From the NCBI GenBank assembly GCA_009602735.1, contig WELA01009603.1, forward strand, positions 48,812 to 112,811: DNA of 64,000 nt. Reading direction: 5' to 3'. Of the stretch, positions 1 through 10,440 are shown one piece after another. The notes below the pieces were generated by a model. It was not told the DNA's origin. It saw only the letters and a program-made list of their open reading frames with translations, and made no database searches. Both the position numbers and the translations under genes were made by a program. Positions within the stretch are counted from its first letter, which is position 1. Each line of letters opens with the position of its first letter. The stretch comes from Mesotaenium endlicherianum. Lineage: Eukaryota; Streptophyta; Zygnematophyceae; Zygnematales; Mesotaeniaceae.

Positions 1-267
1 TTTGCGGGAACTCCTTGTGGTGGGGTCAACTTTGTTTTAGCGGCTGCCACGGGATTTGATGGTGCTCCTCCTTGTGGTGCTTCTTGTTGTTGCAGATTTC
101 CTTGAGTAGGCTCTCCNCGACGCTGGAGGAGGGTGTGCTCCTCCTTGTGGTGCTTCTTGTTGTTGCAGATTTTCTTGAGTGGGCTCTCCCATCGGCGCTG
201 GAGGAGGGTGTCTTGGAGAGGAAGGGCTTCCTTCGAAAGCTTGCTGTTGGTCTTGAGGATCGGCCAT
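1..267 (-). pseudogene. GyA gag, N-terminal part
   Basis: Capsid-precursor start of the GyA copy. The likely start codon is at 265-267, matching the second Met of the Met-Met start seen in the copy at 44252. The visible protein is Pro/Gln-rich with tandem copies of a roughly 23-residue unit containing QEAPQGGAHPPPA. It is cut by the window edge. The capsid fold and zinc knuckle would lie further left. Coding status beyond the edge is unknown. Confidence 0.75.
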
Positions 268-291
268 CTTCTTGTGCTACCAAAGTGTCTA

Positions 292-303
292 GCTCCGATA
301 CCA
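292..303 (-). other. Primer-binding site of GyA copy
   Basis: On the minus strand this reads TGGTATCGGAGC, directly inside the LTR end. It resembles the initiator tRNA-Met complement used by many plant LTR elements and equals the site at 44219-44230. Confidence 0.85.
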
Positions 304-304
304 C

Positions 305-807
305 TGTAGTGAAACGGATAGATAAAGTACTTAGTAAAACAGAATACTTTATCTATTCAAGACAAGGATCTTTGAACACAAGTGGTAGCTTCTTGAAAGA
401 GAGATGGCTTCTTGAAAGTTAATATATTTCTGGATTTTGGCAAGTACAAGAGTGATTCTCCAATGTCTTTCTATGTTTTAGCTCTTGTTTATATACTTGC
501 TACATAAGTAGTTTCTAGGAAGGTGTATGTTGATGTGTTGGCACCCAACACATCCCAAAACTTGCCACCTCTTTCTAGAATAATGTACACATGTCCTTTT
601 GACCTAAAAATGGCACATCTGACTTTTGCCACATGGAATTCTTCTAGGTCTTTCCTCTAACTTCGAAAATGCCTTGGAAGGTACAAAGGACATGAACCAA
701 GTTACTAGAGTACCTATTCACACTTGACTCCACACAGTACCACTCCTAATATATTTGAAAACATTAAAATATATGCATACTAATATATAATAACTCAAAT
801 CACTACA
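305..807 (-). repeat. GyA 5' LTR
   Basis: LTR of about 503 bp, beginning TGTAGTGA... wait-free match to the GyA LTRs on the minus strand: it starts TTGTAGTGATTTGAG-like at 807 (TG at the terminus) and ends CACTACA at 305. It is collinear with the LTRs at 43639-44217 and 49847-50347 and lacks the internal duplication of the former. The bases just outside, 808-812, read AATGG; the matching target duplication lies off the window. Confidence 0.88.
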
Positions 808-1189
808 AATGGTCTTCTTAATAGGAAGGGTGCCAACAGTGGGGTACTTACCCTAATGACACAAATTTAGTTGCTTTGGGTAGCTAAAACATATGTATAC
901 CTCCAGCAAAATTGGCAACTTGTAATTCGAAGTGAACAATCTCCACTATGGACTCCATAGTTGGCCAAGTTTTGTCGATTTCATTTTTGGTACATCTGTC
1001 GTACAAAAAGCACACCATCTCGTGCCAAAAATTCTGGAACAAATAATTTGTGCAAGAACTTGTGATACAAGCTTTCTAATGCAATATGATACTTACTTAA
1101 TGAAGAAGTACATCTTGAAATATAGTGTGACAAGTAGAGGGCATTATGGACCCATATATGGTCTCATGGCTGGTAAACCTAGTGTTAAT
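808..1189. other. Unassigned sequence related to 4925-5305
   Basis: No gene is recognised. The stretch aligns at moderate similarity with about 4925-5305, just left of the hAT-2 tandem repeats, and both end at a CCTAGTGTTAA motif. This suggests a duplicated or split hAT-2 flank, separated by the GyA fragment at 1190-4085. Short minus-strand reading frames in both copies look weakly alike, but I cannot name a protein. Confidence 0.5.
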
Positions 1190-4085
1190 GCGAACTTTTC
1201 CTCTTTCTGGTTCTTGCAGACTGCCTCCAAGGTGTCTTCTTGCTGCTTTTGGATGGTGGCAGGCTTGCTTCTTGAATTCTTTTGGCTTCGAGTAGAAAGG
1301 CATGGGGCTGGTCCAAGATGCGGTTTAGCGGCATGGACTCGTTTCAGCTTCCTCTGAACTTTGTCAAGGTAGTGCGCCGCCACCCAAGTATTCTACAATT
1401 TGAGATATCCTTTCCACTTGATCAAGTACTGTTGTTGTCTTTAGAAATATCTTAAAGCCAATAATTCTTCCATTTCATACTCCAAATGAGCATCAACTAT
1501 TGTTGGGGCTGGTGGGGTTGTCACTCGTCCTGGGAACTTGTCGTGCGCTTGCCCATATGGCTTGAAGAGGGAAGCGTGGATCACGGGGTCAACATACATA
1601 GTTTGGGAGAACTCTACTTTGAAACGAAGGGGGTTGACTTGCTGGATAATCTCGAAGGGTCCCAAATATTTGTGTGAGAACTTGCTTCCTGCTGGCCTCT
1701 TGTTTTGGAAAATGTTCTTAAATGATTGTAACACGTTGTCACCCACTATGCATGTAGTTCTTCTACACATGTTCGCCACTCTTGCTTGAGCATCTTGTGC
1801 ATGTTGTAGAGCTCTCTTGGCTGCTGCAAGGGCAACTTCTAATGTCTCCAAAAAATATGATGTTGGATGTACTTCAAGGTGGCCAACCGTGAAGCTTAGT
1901 GGCATGGTTGGAAGCCATAGTTGACGAAGAATGGGGACTCTTGGGTGGAGGCCTGCGCCGTGTTGTTGTAGGCAAACTCCAAGGAGTCAAGCACATGTTC
2001 CCAGTCTTCCTCTAAAGTAGACACATAGGCTCTTAGGGAGGTCTTGAGGGTACGATTCATACTCTTTGTTTGTCCATCTGATTGCGGGTGGTAGGCAGTG
2101 GACATATCTAGCGATGTACCCAAGTTCTTGAAAAGAAAGTTTTGAATAATGGCTTGTGAATCTTGGGTCTCAACCAGAAACTATTCTTGATGGCAGACCA
2201 TGTACTCAAAATGCGTTCTCAAAGATGAGTCTTGTTAATTGGGGTGCTGAGACCTTGGAGATTATTGGGATGAAATGAGCCATCTTGGTGAGTTTGCCCA
2301 CCATTGTTAACGTTGCATGATGGCCTCCTGGTGTCAGTGGCAAGTCCATAATGAGGACTTTGGAGATGTCTGTCCATTGTCTCTCAAAAATCGGTAGTGG
2401 TTGAAGAATTCCTCCCGCCTTTTGTGATGATCGCTTGATTCTTTAGCACAAGTCACAGCTCTTGCAATATTCCTTGACTTGCTAGGACATGCCTGGCCAG
2501 CATCAAATTCTGGCTAGCACGCCTGTGGTCCTCAATAAGCCAAACTGTCCTTCAAGTGGGTTGTCGTGTGCTTCTCGTAGGAGTAAGAGCCGAAAGATCT
2601 TTGTCAATGGGAACACATCTCTGGCTCGTGTCTTCCCTCACCCAACAATTGCCTTCTTCCTTCTTGGATGGGTCCAAGGATGCTTCTCCATCCTTGTAAT
2701 AAAGGTCCGTGTCATGGGTGGCAGCAAATCGAGCTTCCAGATCTATGTTCAGGGATGTGGTCACTGTATTTAATTGCAATCTTGACAGGGACTTAGTCGG
2801 GATTCCCTTCTCGATTTAGTACTAAATCGTGATATTGTGGTGTTGCAAGTACCCACTCCATCTTGCTTGTCTTCTAGAGAGATGGGGTTGTGTCTGCTTG
2901 TCCTTCAACGCTTCGTGGTTCGTTGCAACGAGCACCTTGCGACTTGCGACATAGCAGCGTCAAGCCTTCAAAGAATGTATAATCGTCTCAATGGTTGTAT
3001 GATTGTGCTCGGCTGGATTTAGCTTCCTTGACTCGTAAGCAATGGGCTGCAGTCCCTTGCCTTGATCTTGAAGCAAGATTGCTCCTATTGCATAGGAAGA
3101 TGCATAGGTGATGGCGTGGAAGGGCCAATCTGGATTTGGACTTGGGAGTGTGAGCACCGGGGCCGTCGTCAATCTTCTCTTCAATTATTGGATTGCTTCC
3201 TCCTCTTTCTTGGTCCATGTATATGGCCTGTTCCTCTTCAGTAGATCAATCAGGGGGACTGGTATGTGCGAGAAGCTCTGGATGAATCTCCTGTACCAAT
3301 TGGCAAATCCCAAGAATGATTGGACTTCATTCTTTGTCGTGGGGGTTGACCATTCCTCCTTCACCGTGGTCTTCTGAGGGTCCATCTTGATGCCATCAGC
3401 GGTCTCGTAAAAACCTAGGAAATCCAACATTTCTTTAGGAGACTCGCACTTTGACTCCTTCGCAAATAGCTTGTTTTGCTTGAAGACTTCGATGACTTCT
3501 TTCAAGTGTCGTGCATGCTCTTCAAGGACCTTGCTGTAGATAAAAATGTCGTCCATGAATACCACCAAAAATTTATCCAACATGCGCTGAAATATGGTGT
3601 TCATCTTAGTCATGAAAGTTGCTGGCGCGTTGGTGAGTCCAAATGACAGGCCCATGAACTCAAAATATTCATATCTTGTCTCAAACGCCGTCTTTTCTAT
3701 GTCCGGTTCTGCGATGTGAATCTGGTGGTAGCCGCTCCGTAAGTCAATCTTTGATGGTGATCTTGTTGAGGGCGCAATAGTCCACACACATCCTCAAGGT
3801 ACCATCCTTCTTCTTGACAAATAACACCGGGGCTCCAAAAGGCGACTTGCTAGGTCGAGTGAAGCCTTGCTCCAGTAGCTGCTTGATTTGCTTCTTGACT
3901 TTGTCTAGCTCCGTGTATGACATCTTGAATGTAGGCCGAGAGATGGGCTTGCTTTTGGGCTCCAAATATATCTTGTAGTCTACGAATCGCTTGGGGGGTA
4001 GGCCTATGGGTAGTTCCGAGGAGAATACTTCTTTGTAGTTTTCAAAGTCTTCTTGTAGTAGGAGAAGCTTATCGAGAGATAACAC
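1190..4085 (-). pseudogene. GyA-type pol fragment (RT to chromodomain)
   Basis: Minus-strand gypsy pol remnant. From right to left it shows the reverse transcriptase N-terminal part ([18 protein letters not shown] at about 3970), the RT palm with a YSKV-type strand near 3550, RNase H around 2960-3180, integrase down to about 1900, and an integrase C-terminal and chromodomain region to about 1380. The protein is closest to the GyA copy at 46047-49116, but clearly diverged from it. No LTR, gag or protease of this copy adjoins it, so it is a fragment truncated at both ends and broken at many points. The sequence left of 1190 belongs to another repeat. Confidence 0.85.
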
Positions 4086-4327
4086 TGCGCTACAAGCTCA
4101 GTAACAGTAACAAGTAGGACTGTAGAGTAGAGGAGCTGCAACAAAAACAAATACGAAAGGCATTGTGCTTCACGTATACTTCAACTCTATGTATCCAAAG
4201 TTGTCGATTCTGCGATATATTGTAAATAATAATGTAATATTTAGTCATTTTTATTAATTATTTTCTAAATCAGTATTTATGTAAGTAAAGTAACACTTTA
4301 CTTTGAAGCTCCACTTTACACATTATT
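4086..4327. other. AT-rich stretch, no gene seen
   Basis: Lies between the pol fragment and a solo LTR. It is AT-rich with short A/T runs; I recognise no coding or structural signal. Confidence 0.4.
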
Positions 4328-4837
4328 TGTAGTGATTTTTAATTGATCAGGTCATCGTATACCACTCTGAATTTGTATTTGCTGTTTAGGAATGCTTGTT
4401 GAGGACTTTTGTGTGTATTTATGTGTAAATATATATTCTAGTGACTTGGTTCATATTCATTGAACCTTCTAAGGCATTTTCAATTTAGAAGGATGACTTT
4501 CAAGAACTTTATATGGCAAGAGTCAAATGGGTCATTTCTGAGTCAAAATGACGTGTGCACATTATTCTAGAAAGAGGTGGCAAGTTTATGTGTTGGGTGC
4601 TAACACATAAACATGCATCTTCCTATAAATTACTACTTTAACAGCAAGAGCTTGGAAGTTGAAATACATTCAATTTGATTCTAGAATCACTTTTGTACTT
4701 GCTAAGTCCCAAAAAATATTGACTTTTAAGAGGCCGTCTCTCTTTCAAATAAGCTACCACTTATTTTTGAAGATCCTTGTTTTGAATAGGTAATACTTCC
4801 TAAGGTTACTAAGTACTTTGTCTACCTATTTCTATAA
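4328..4837 (+). repeat. Diverged GyA-type solo LTR
   Basis: Starts TGTAGTGATTT and keeps several GyA LTR blocks in order: CTAGTGACTTGGTTCAT, AACCTTCTAAGGCATTTTC, ATTATTCTAGAAAGAGGTGG, and the terminal AAGATCCTTG...CTAAGTACTTTG block. It is in plus orientation, opposite to both neighbouring GyA pieces, and has no matching interior, so it is best read as an old solo LTR. The right boundary is approximate, and I could not confirm a target duplication. Confidence 0.75.
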
Positions 4838-5319
4838 ACTTCTATTTGCATGTGGACAAAATAAATTATGAATTCCTAATTGTCATGCTTTATTACATGA
4901 GGCACAAAAAAGTACAGTAAATACTCAGACCACTTACAGTCCACTAAGTACAAAGTGTGCCAGCACAAAGTTACTGATCAAAGTGAAGTGAAATCTGCTT
5001 CATATGATGGGTAAGACACACGCCTACTTCAAAATAGATCAACAACTATTAGTTCACATCCAAATCCATACCGTATGAAGTCAAAGTTTGTCCTTTTTAC
5101 TCGTTTCTTGTCACTGTACAAACTTTATACAGAAAGTACACCTTACTTTTCCGAAAATTGCGAGCCACATGGCCAGTGCAATACCTTGTGATGTAAGCTC
5201 TCCAATTATGAATCACACATAGACATAGCTTCAATATTGTGTGACTCACGTGCCGCTTTATTAGACCATACATCGTCATTTCCATGGGATACCTAGTGTT
5301 AACTACCATGTGCAAGAAT
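4838..5319. other. hAT-2 left flank, unassigned
   Basis: No gene is recognised. Bases 4925-5305 resemble 808-1189. Because the hAT-2 tandem repeats begin directly after it, it may be the terminal part of hAT-2, but I found no CAAGG-type terminal inverted repeat here. Confidence 0.4.
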
Positions 5320-5830
5320 TAAGAAGTTCTTATAAATGTTAAATCTAAGAGAGAGTGAAGTTTGACTTCAAATGATTTTTGTACTCAGTGTTTTTTACTA
5401 ACACTTGGAGGGCCGCTTAGCAGAGTATGGTTTTTGTACATCCAAGCAGGTTCATTCGTTCAATAAGAAGACTTAAAAGTATCATTGCTTGTCAGGTGAG
5501 GATAATAAGCTCTGATAAAGAAGTGTGAAGAAAATTGAGACTCTTAACGAGCATGTATAAGAATCAAGAAGTACTTATAAAAGCCAAATTTAACAGTGAG
5601 TGAAGTCTCACTTAGAGAGTGAAAATGAGTGACAAAATAGGGAGGGCCACTTCGCAAAGCTTCTTAAAAGTACTTCTTACTTAGTCTATAACTTCAATAA
5701 GCAGTCTTAGGAGTAACAAACTTTAGTGAAGAAGTGTAAAGAAGATTGAGAGTTTTAACAAGCATGCATAAGAGCTAAAAGGTACTCCAAACCATGTAAA
5801 TCATTCACCCAAGTGCAATGATGCATGAAG
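5320..5830. repeat. hAT-2 tandem repeat, about two and a half units
   Basis: Units begin at 5407 and 5641 with GGAGGGCC[G/A]CTT and end with an AAGCATGTATAAGAA...TACTTATAAA block. A partial unit tail precedes 5407. They match the six-unit array at 28731-30062 in hAT-1. Confidence 0.8.
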
Positions 5831-5934
5831 TCATTGTGCACCCAAAATTGATCACAAACGTATTTGACTTTCTCAACTACCAATTTTTTAATTGTATATA
5901 TGATAACTCTATCATGCACAAGTTAGTTGACAGA

Positions 5935-7848
5935 CACATCTAAAAACCAATTGCTCTTGGTCTTCTCCGTGGAGCTGCAACAATAAGTTGCTCGTTTATC
6001 TCTACCTCCTCTTCCTCTACCTCCATCTCCTTTTCCTCACTCAATGAGGCATGCAAGACTGATTAGAAACCCTCCTTTTCAGGTGCCTTTGGAAATTCCG
6101 CTTCAACAAACTTTGCAGTTGTGTCAACACTTGGACCAAGGCAGTCCAAACTCTTTTCCTGAAGTCTCCACATAGAATGCACGTTCACTACCGTTTTTGC
6201 TCTACTAGGGAGCAGCCTATCGATGAACAAACCTATACTTGGACAAATTACTCTCACATGCAGGTGCTGAACCAGGTTGCGAAAATATTCTCATAGCAAG
6301 AATCTGAAGATCGGGACAAGAGCTTTCGTATGTTTTTCACGACACGTGTGTAAGCATCATCGTCTTATTCCCAACATCATCCTCAAAAATGTCACCACTG
6401 TGACAATAGACTGCCAACTCTTGATGCACCAACGCTCAACTAGCAACACCTCTTCCTTCAAGCGTAGTTTGCACCTTGGCCCAATTGGTGAGTAGACACT
6501 TGTCAGCAATTCAGGACTCATGGTCTTGAAAATTGGGGTCCAGATAGTGAGCTGCGCCCAAACATAGTGAAGAAGCAAATTTAGTGTATGACAACACATA
6601 TTAAAAGCAAGAGAGCAAACGCCAATAACAATAACAAGCACACAATAAGAAGCATACAAGAGAACAGCAGCCGCCAAGCAAGAAAAGTGAGCAAGGCCCA
6701 AATAGAATGTTACCCGCAAAATGTTGGGCGCTGTAAAGCTGCTCTAAGCGAGCCTCCACATCTTTCTTAATTTGGGTTCATAGTGTTGGTTTGATTCCTG
6801 GAACCTTATGCATATGCTTTCTCATGGCACACGTGCAATTTTAGATTTTCTTAAAAGAAGGTTGTGGAGAGTGGACTTATCAAAGGAGAACTAAAATTGG
6901 CTCACACACGGCTACCCATACCTCAACTCGCTCCCAAATCTGATCGTCGCGAACTAAGCCTCTAATGTTTGTAGCCTCACCTACACAACCGTTCTTTGCC
7001 GCCCACTCAAGCCACCTAGTGTTGAACACCATAGTTTGTAAGGTATTCCTTTTGAGGATGAGCCTTTGCAAGGTAAGGAAGTTACTAGCAAACTTCGTGG
7101 GTCCTGGCTTCAACAACTCCAATTTACTGTTGATCCTTAGCCCATGCTCACGGCAATGAGCGTGAGGCATGTGGTGATTTGCAACAAAATGGACCAAGTG
7201 CTTGAAATTATCGATTATGACCTCTAGCTCACGAATCTCCCCTACATCTTTCAACAGCGGGTCTAAAATGTGAGCAGCACAAGGTGCCCAAAATATGTGT
7301 TAATACTCTACACGAACCTTATTACAGCAAACTACAATGTGAGCTGCAGAGTCAGTGCAAAGCTGTACGATATGCTCGGCCCTTACCTTCTCCACGGCCT
7401 CGAGCAAGTGGCTACCAATGTAGTCGCTTGTTTTCCTAGCACGCTCAGTGTAGATAGCATCCACAAATATCTTCTTGCCTCCTACATCCATGAGCACGTT
7501 GAGAAGAGGATGCCCTCATGGATCTGTCCACCCGTCCGCTATAATGCTACAACCCGTTAAATGTAATCCCTTCTTCTGGCTTCTAATTTCAACACCTCTT
7601 TATTTGGTAGGGTACTTTCGGATGGCTAATCCTTTATGTGGAAATACACTACACCCCTTTGCTGGGTGGACTTAACGATTGCAATCAACATTTCTTTAAG
7701 GACCTCGCTGCAAGCAAGATTGAATGATGAACCAGTACCGTAGAAGAAGCGAGCAAGAATCTCATGGACAGCATCAGCATTCAACTTTTGGAAAAGGTCA
7801 CTTATAGAGGTCTGTCTTGTCTCCCCGCTTGACCTCCCATCACATCTA
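5935..7848 (-). pseudogene. hAT-2 transposase remnant (DUF659/hAT C-terminal)
   Basis: Degenerate hAT-superfamily transposase read right to left. About 7530-7300 carries the DUF659-like core (GKKIFVDAIYTERARKTSDY, QLCTDSAAHIV). About 7254-6880 holds the block WLEWAAKNGCVGEA. After a likely intron (about 6552-6713, with GT at the 5' side and CAG at the 3' side) come a C-terminal part with VNVHSMWRLQEKSLDCLGPS (6200-6120) and an acidic, basic-ended tail. Stop codons interrupt the frame at several places, and C1 removes the N-terminal half, so this copy cannot encode transposase. Its partner hAT-1 has the same exon order, which supports the assignment. Confidence 0.8.
6552..6713 (-). other. Probable intron in hAT-2 transposase
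   Basis: Non-coding stretch aligned with 30754-30939 of hAT-1. On the minus strand it begins GTAAC and ends GCAG. Coding similarity resumes on both sides in both copies. Confidence 0.55.
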
Positions 7849-8224
7849 TGTTAAAAATCATTGTCAGCCATTTCACTCTCTATTCACTTGGCAAGGCAAT
7901 CTGTTCTCAATATTGTTACTCTCATTTTATTTACGGCAGAGCATCACATGGACAACACTGAGAGGAGCACCCTCTTGGTCTTGGCTAGACTCTTTTCTCT
8001 AATCTTAAGTATTTCCTTACACAGCAATTCTACCCTTCTATGTTTGCAGTGGCGACTGCCTACCTACCTCAAACAAATTGACATTCCTAATCACCAAAAA
8101 TCCTACACATCGTTATTCTTAAGCAGCATCAACTGGACTCGACCAACCACACATTTCAGTCAACTTTTCACACATGTGAACACACGTGCCAAGGAAATAG
8201 AGCTAGGACTGCTTCTTTTCTACA
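7849..8224 (-). repeat. C1 3' LTR (copia)
   Basis: 376 bp. On the minus strand it starts TGTAGAAAAGAAGCAGTCC and ends GATTTTTAACA. It is collinear with the C2 LTRs at 16901-17276 and 42411-42787. The five bases outside its left end (7844-7848) are ATCTA; the partner duplication lies outside the window. Confidence 0.9.
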
Positions 8225-8532
8225 CTTCCTCTTGGTTGTATTTCATCTGCTAACATCTCTTTTAGGCCTAACATCTCAGCACACTATTTGTGCTTTACTC
8301 TACGGACAACCTTTGTCAAGGCATCAGCCACAATTTTACTAATTGTGACTGACTTAAACTTAACAGGTTCCATCAAGCACACATTCTCTACACTTATGAT
8401 GATAAATATCAATATGCTTACTTCTAGCATGTTCAACAGGATTCTTGCAACGCGGCTCTAATTATCACCCAAAATAATAGTGGGCTTCCTCTGGTCATAT
8501 CCCAAGTTCTTCAGTAGTCTTCTAAACCACAC
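8225..8532 (-). pseudogene. C1 RNase H, C-terminal part
   Basis: Minus-strand copia RNase H remnant containing the block TKIVADALTK-like at about 8320 and the NPVEHARSKHIDI-like block at about 8410. It continues across the GyB insertion at 15317. Fossil. Confidence 0.75.
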
Positions 8533-9286
8533 TGTAAGGTCATAGTTTTACAACGTGCATTTTTGAGTTCCTTAAAAGTATGTTTTGATTGCATAGAAGT
8601 GAAAAGAGTAATTTTCTGGTCATTTTGATATATAGTTTATCGAATTCCATTAAGTATTGAGAGATTTATGGATTTCCGAAATTCAACTAGTTATGAGGTT
8701 GGTTGACGACTGTCCTCAATTTGCGGTGAGCGCGACCGTCGAATTGACCGACAGCGTCGAGCGATCCAGGCCGTTAGAGTGAATTTGAATCTTCACGTAA
8801 GTTCGGCTGGCGCGGAGTGCCGACTAGGTCGATTTGCCTAGAAATTTCGGATTAGCCTAGCGCGTCTAAGTTAGTATATTCTAGATATTTCAATGCATGC
8901 ATGTGGACGTCAAATTAGCCCGACACGTCAGATGAGACTGATCTGGCTTTCTCACAAACATTTTGGAAGGGACGAGTTGACAAACACTTAGGGAAATCCG
9001 TTGCTAAGCGGCCCTCCCGCCTAGGGACGAACGGTCGTCGTAGAAAATTATAAATAGACATAACTACTTCATTTTAATAAGGTTTCACTGATGTAAATTT
9101 CTACGGGCTTATAATGACAAGGGCTTCCATCCTACATCATTTGTGAGCAGTTTCTTGCTACTCAAAATGTTGAGTAACTTTTCTAAGCATTCTTAGTGAT
9201 ATGCCGCTGCACTCTTTAGTATGATTGCAACTAGTTCTTTTCCTCGTGAGTCACTACGCTTCCACAAGAGCACTCTGCCCCTTTCA
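8533..9286 (+). repeat. GyB LTR 1 of composite
   Basis: 754 bp, TGTAAGGTCATAG ... CTGCCCCTTTCA. It includes a CpG-rich middle with several CGTC/GACG motifs and a TATAAATA box near 9049. Confidence 0.93.
9049..9056 (+). promoter_or_regulatory. Putative LTR TATA box
   Basis: TATAAATA, about 240 bases before the LTR end. The same octamer occurs in LTR 2 at 14593-14600. This is the expected place for an LTR promoter; activity is not shown. Confidence 0.5.
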
Positions 9287-9288
9287 TC

Positions 9289-9300
9289 TGGTATCGGAGC
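9289..9300 (+). other. Primer-binding site, GyB composite
   Basis: TGGTATCGGAGC, two bases after LTR 1; initiator tRNA-Met type. Confidence 0.88.
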
Positions 9301-9323
9301 AGGGCTAGTTTGCATATTACATT

Positions 9324-10440
9324 ATGGAGTCGTAGCCGGCAGGTGGAGGAGGCGAACATGTCGAGCATGTTGAGCGCGCGGGGCAGCGCACCAACAATGA
9401 CCAAAGAGCAACAAGAGATACAGGCGATGCTAAGGCAAATGGCGAATGCAATTGGAGGAGAAGTCTACGCCCAATTTCAACAAAATATGCGCGCGGAGGT
9501 TGAAAGAATGGTGCGAGTTGTTGTTGGAACACCGCTTCGACAAGTTCGGCACCAGCACCTACCGTACCACCAATCCATGTTAACCCAGTGGTGCAACCAC
9601 TTATTGCACCCGCATTGGGAGTGCGTGCGCCTAAGCCTGAAGTGTACATTCGAGAGCGTGGATCGCGGCCTGTTTGTCAATGCATTTTGGAGTGAAGAAG
9701 TTTATGGAGGATTCTGCGCTCACGCCCGACAAGCAAGTCGCCTTTGTCATAAGTTTGTTGCAGTAGTGTGATAAAGCTTGGTATGAGCGAGAGGAGCAGC
9801 TGTCTGGAGTCCCTGCTACTGTTGATCGGCTATTTGAAGGCTAGAAGAAGCAATTTTAACCTATTGCACCGGAGGCTACTGCTTGAGATCCATTGGTGCG
9901 CCTTTGTCAACGAGGAAGCATTCAGGAGTATGTATCGCGCTTCATTGAGCTGGTGCTTCAATGTCCATCCATGCACGAGTCGGGGATGATGGACAAGTTC
10001 AAGAGGGGGCTCAAGCCAATTGTGGCCAAGGAAGTGGCGCTGAAGGACCCTACCAGTCTTGGAGAAATGATGGCATTGGCAACAAGGGTCGACGCTGTGG
10101 AGTATAGTCAGAGGCCGTAGGGTAGCAACAACTTTGGAGGATATCAACACTTTGGATTTTAAGCGCCAAGCATGAGTGGTCAAGGTCCGGTACCTATGCA
10201 ATTGGGACTTGTTCACAACCAGCGCAGGCATCAAAATTTCAAGCTGAGAGGATCCTGCTATAGTTGCGGCAAGCTTGGGCATTTGGCTTGAGACCGTCAT
10301 GTGAAGGCGAAGCAACCTCAACAGGAGGAAAAAGGAGGACGTCAGTAAATCGTTCTCAGGTGTCTACTGGCGTGAACAAGGGAACTCACAAGGAAGTTAT
10401 CCCCAGGAGCCTGCCGAGAAGCAAAGGACGAGACGTTAAC
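9324..10440 (+). pseudogene. GyB gag remnant
   Basis: Capsid-precursor region starting at an ATG shortly after the primer-binding site. It contains the conserved block QAMLRQMANAIGGEVYAQFQ (9424-9480). The retrotransposon-gag fold follows (about 9640-10110), ending with the block GLKPIVAKEVALKDPTSLGE. A zinc-knuckle region around 10255-10300 has the CYSCGKLGH motif. It is broken in several places. The minus-strand copy at 58150-59224 is better preserved and supports the reading. Confidence 0.82.

Larger units (their letters stand above)
1..807 (-). mobile_element. GyA copy, 5' end only (Ty3/gypsy chromovirus)
   Basis: This is the 5' end of a minus-strand Ty3/gypsy element that runs off the left edge of the window. 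Going right to left it has an LTR (305-807), a tRNA-Met type primer-binding site (292-303) and the start of gag (267 down to 1). It matches the GyA copy at 43639-50347 closely through the LTR and gag start, so the family assignment is firm. The rest of the element lies outside the window, so wholeness cannot be judged. A single undetermined base lies at 117, inside a tandemly repeated part of gag. Confidence 0.9.
5320..7848 (-). mobile_element. hAT-2, partial hAT DNA transposon
   Basis: Partial copy of the same hAT family as hAT-1. It holds two units of the family's roughly 220-bp tandem repeat (5407 and 5641, plus a partial unit before them), followed by a minus-strand transposase remnant. 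The element is cut at 7848 by the 3' LTR of copia C1; the equivalent hAT-1 sequence continues smoothly across that point. The rest of hAT-2 should lie beyond C1, outside the window. It is the outermost and so oldest layer of the nested stack. Confidence 0.8.

Noticed and set aside
932-1357. 141-codon plus-strand frame across the 1190 junction
   Set aside because: It runs from unassigned repeat into antisense GyA pol, so it cannot be a real gene.
4328-4837. Considered as the missing LTR partner of the pol fragment at 1190-4085
   Set aside because: It is in opposite orientation and more diverged in LTR sequence, so it cannot be that fragment's own LTR.
9289-9300. tRNA-like sequences at LTR ends
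   Set aside because: They are 12-base primer-binding sites only; no tRNA cloverleaf was found around them.
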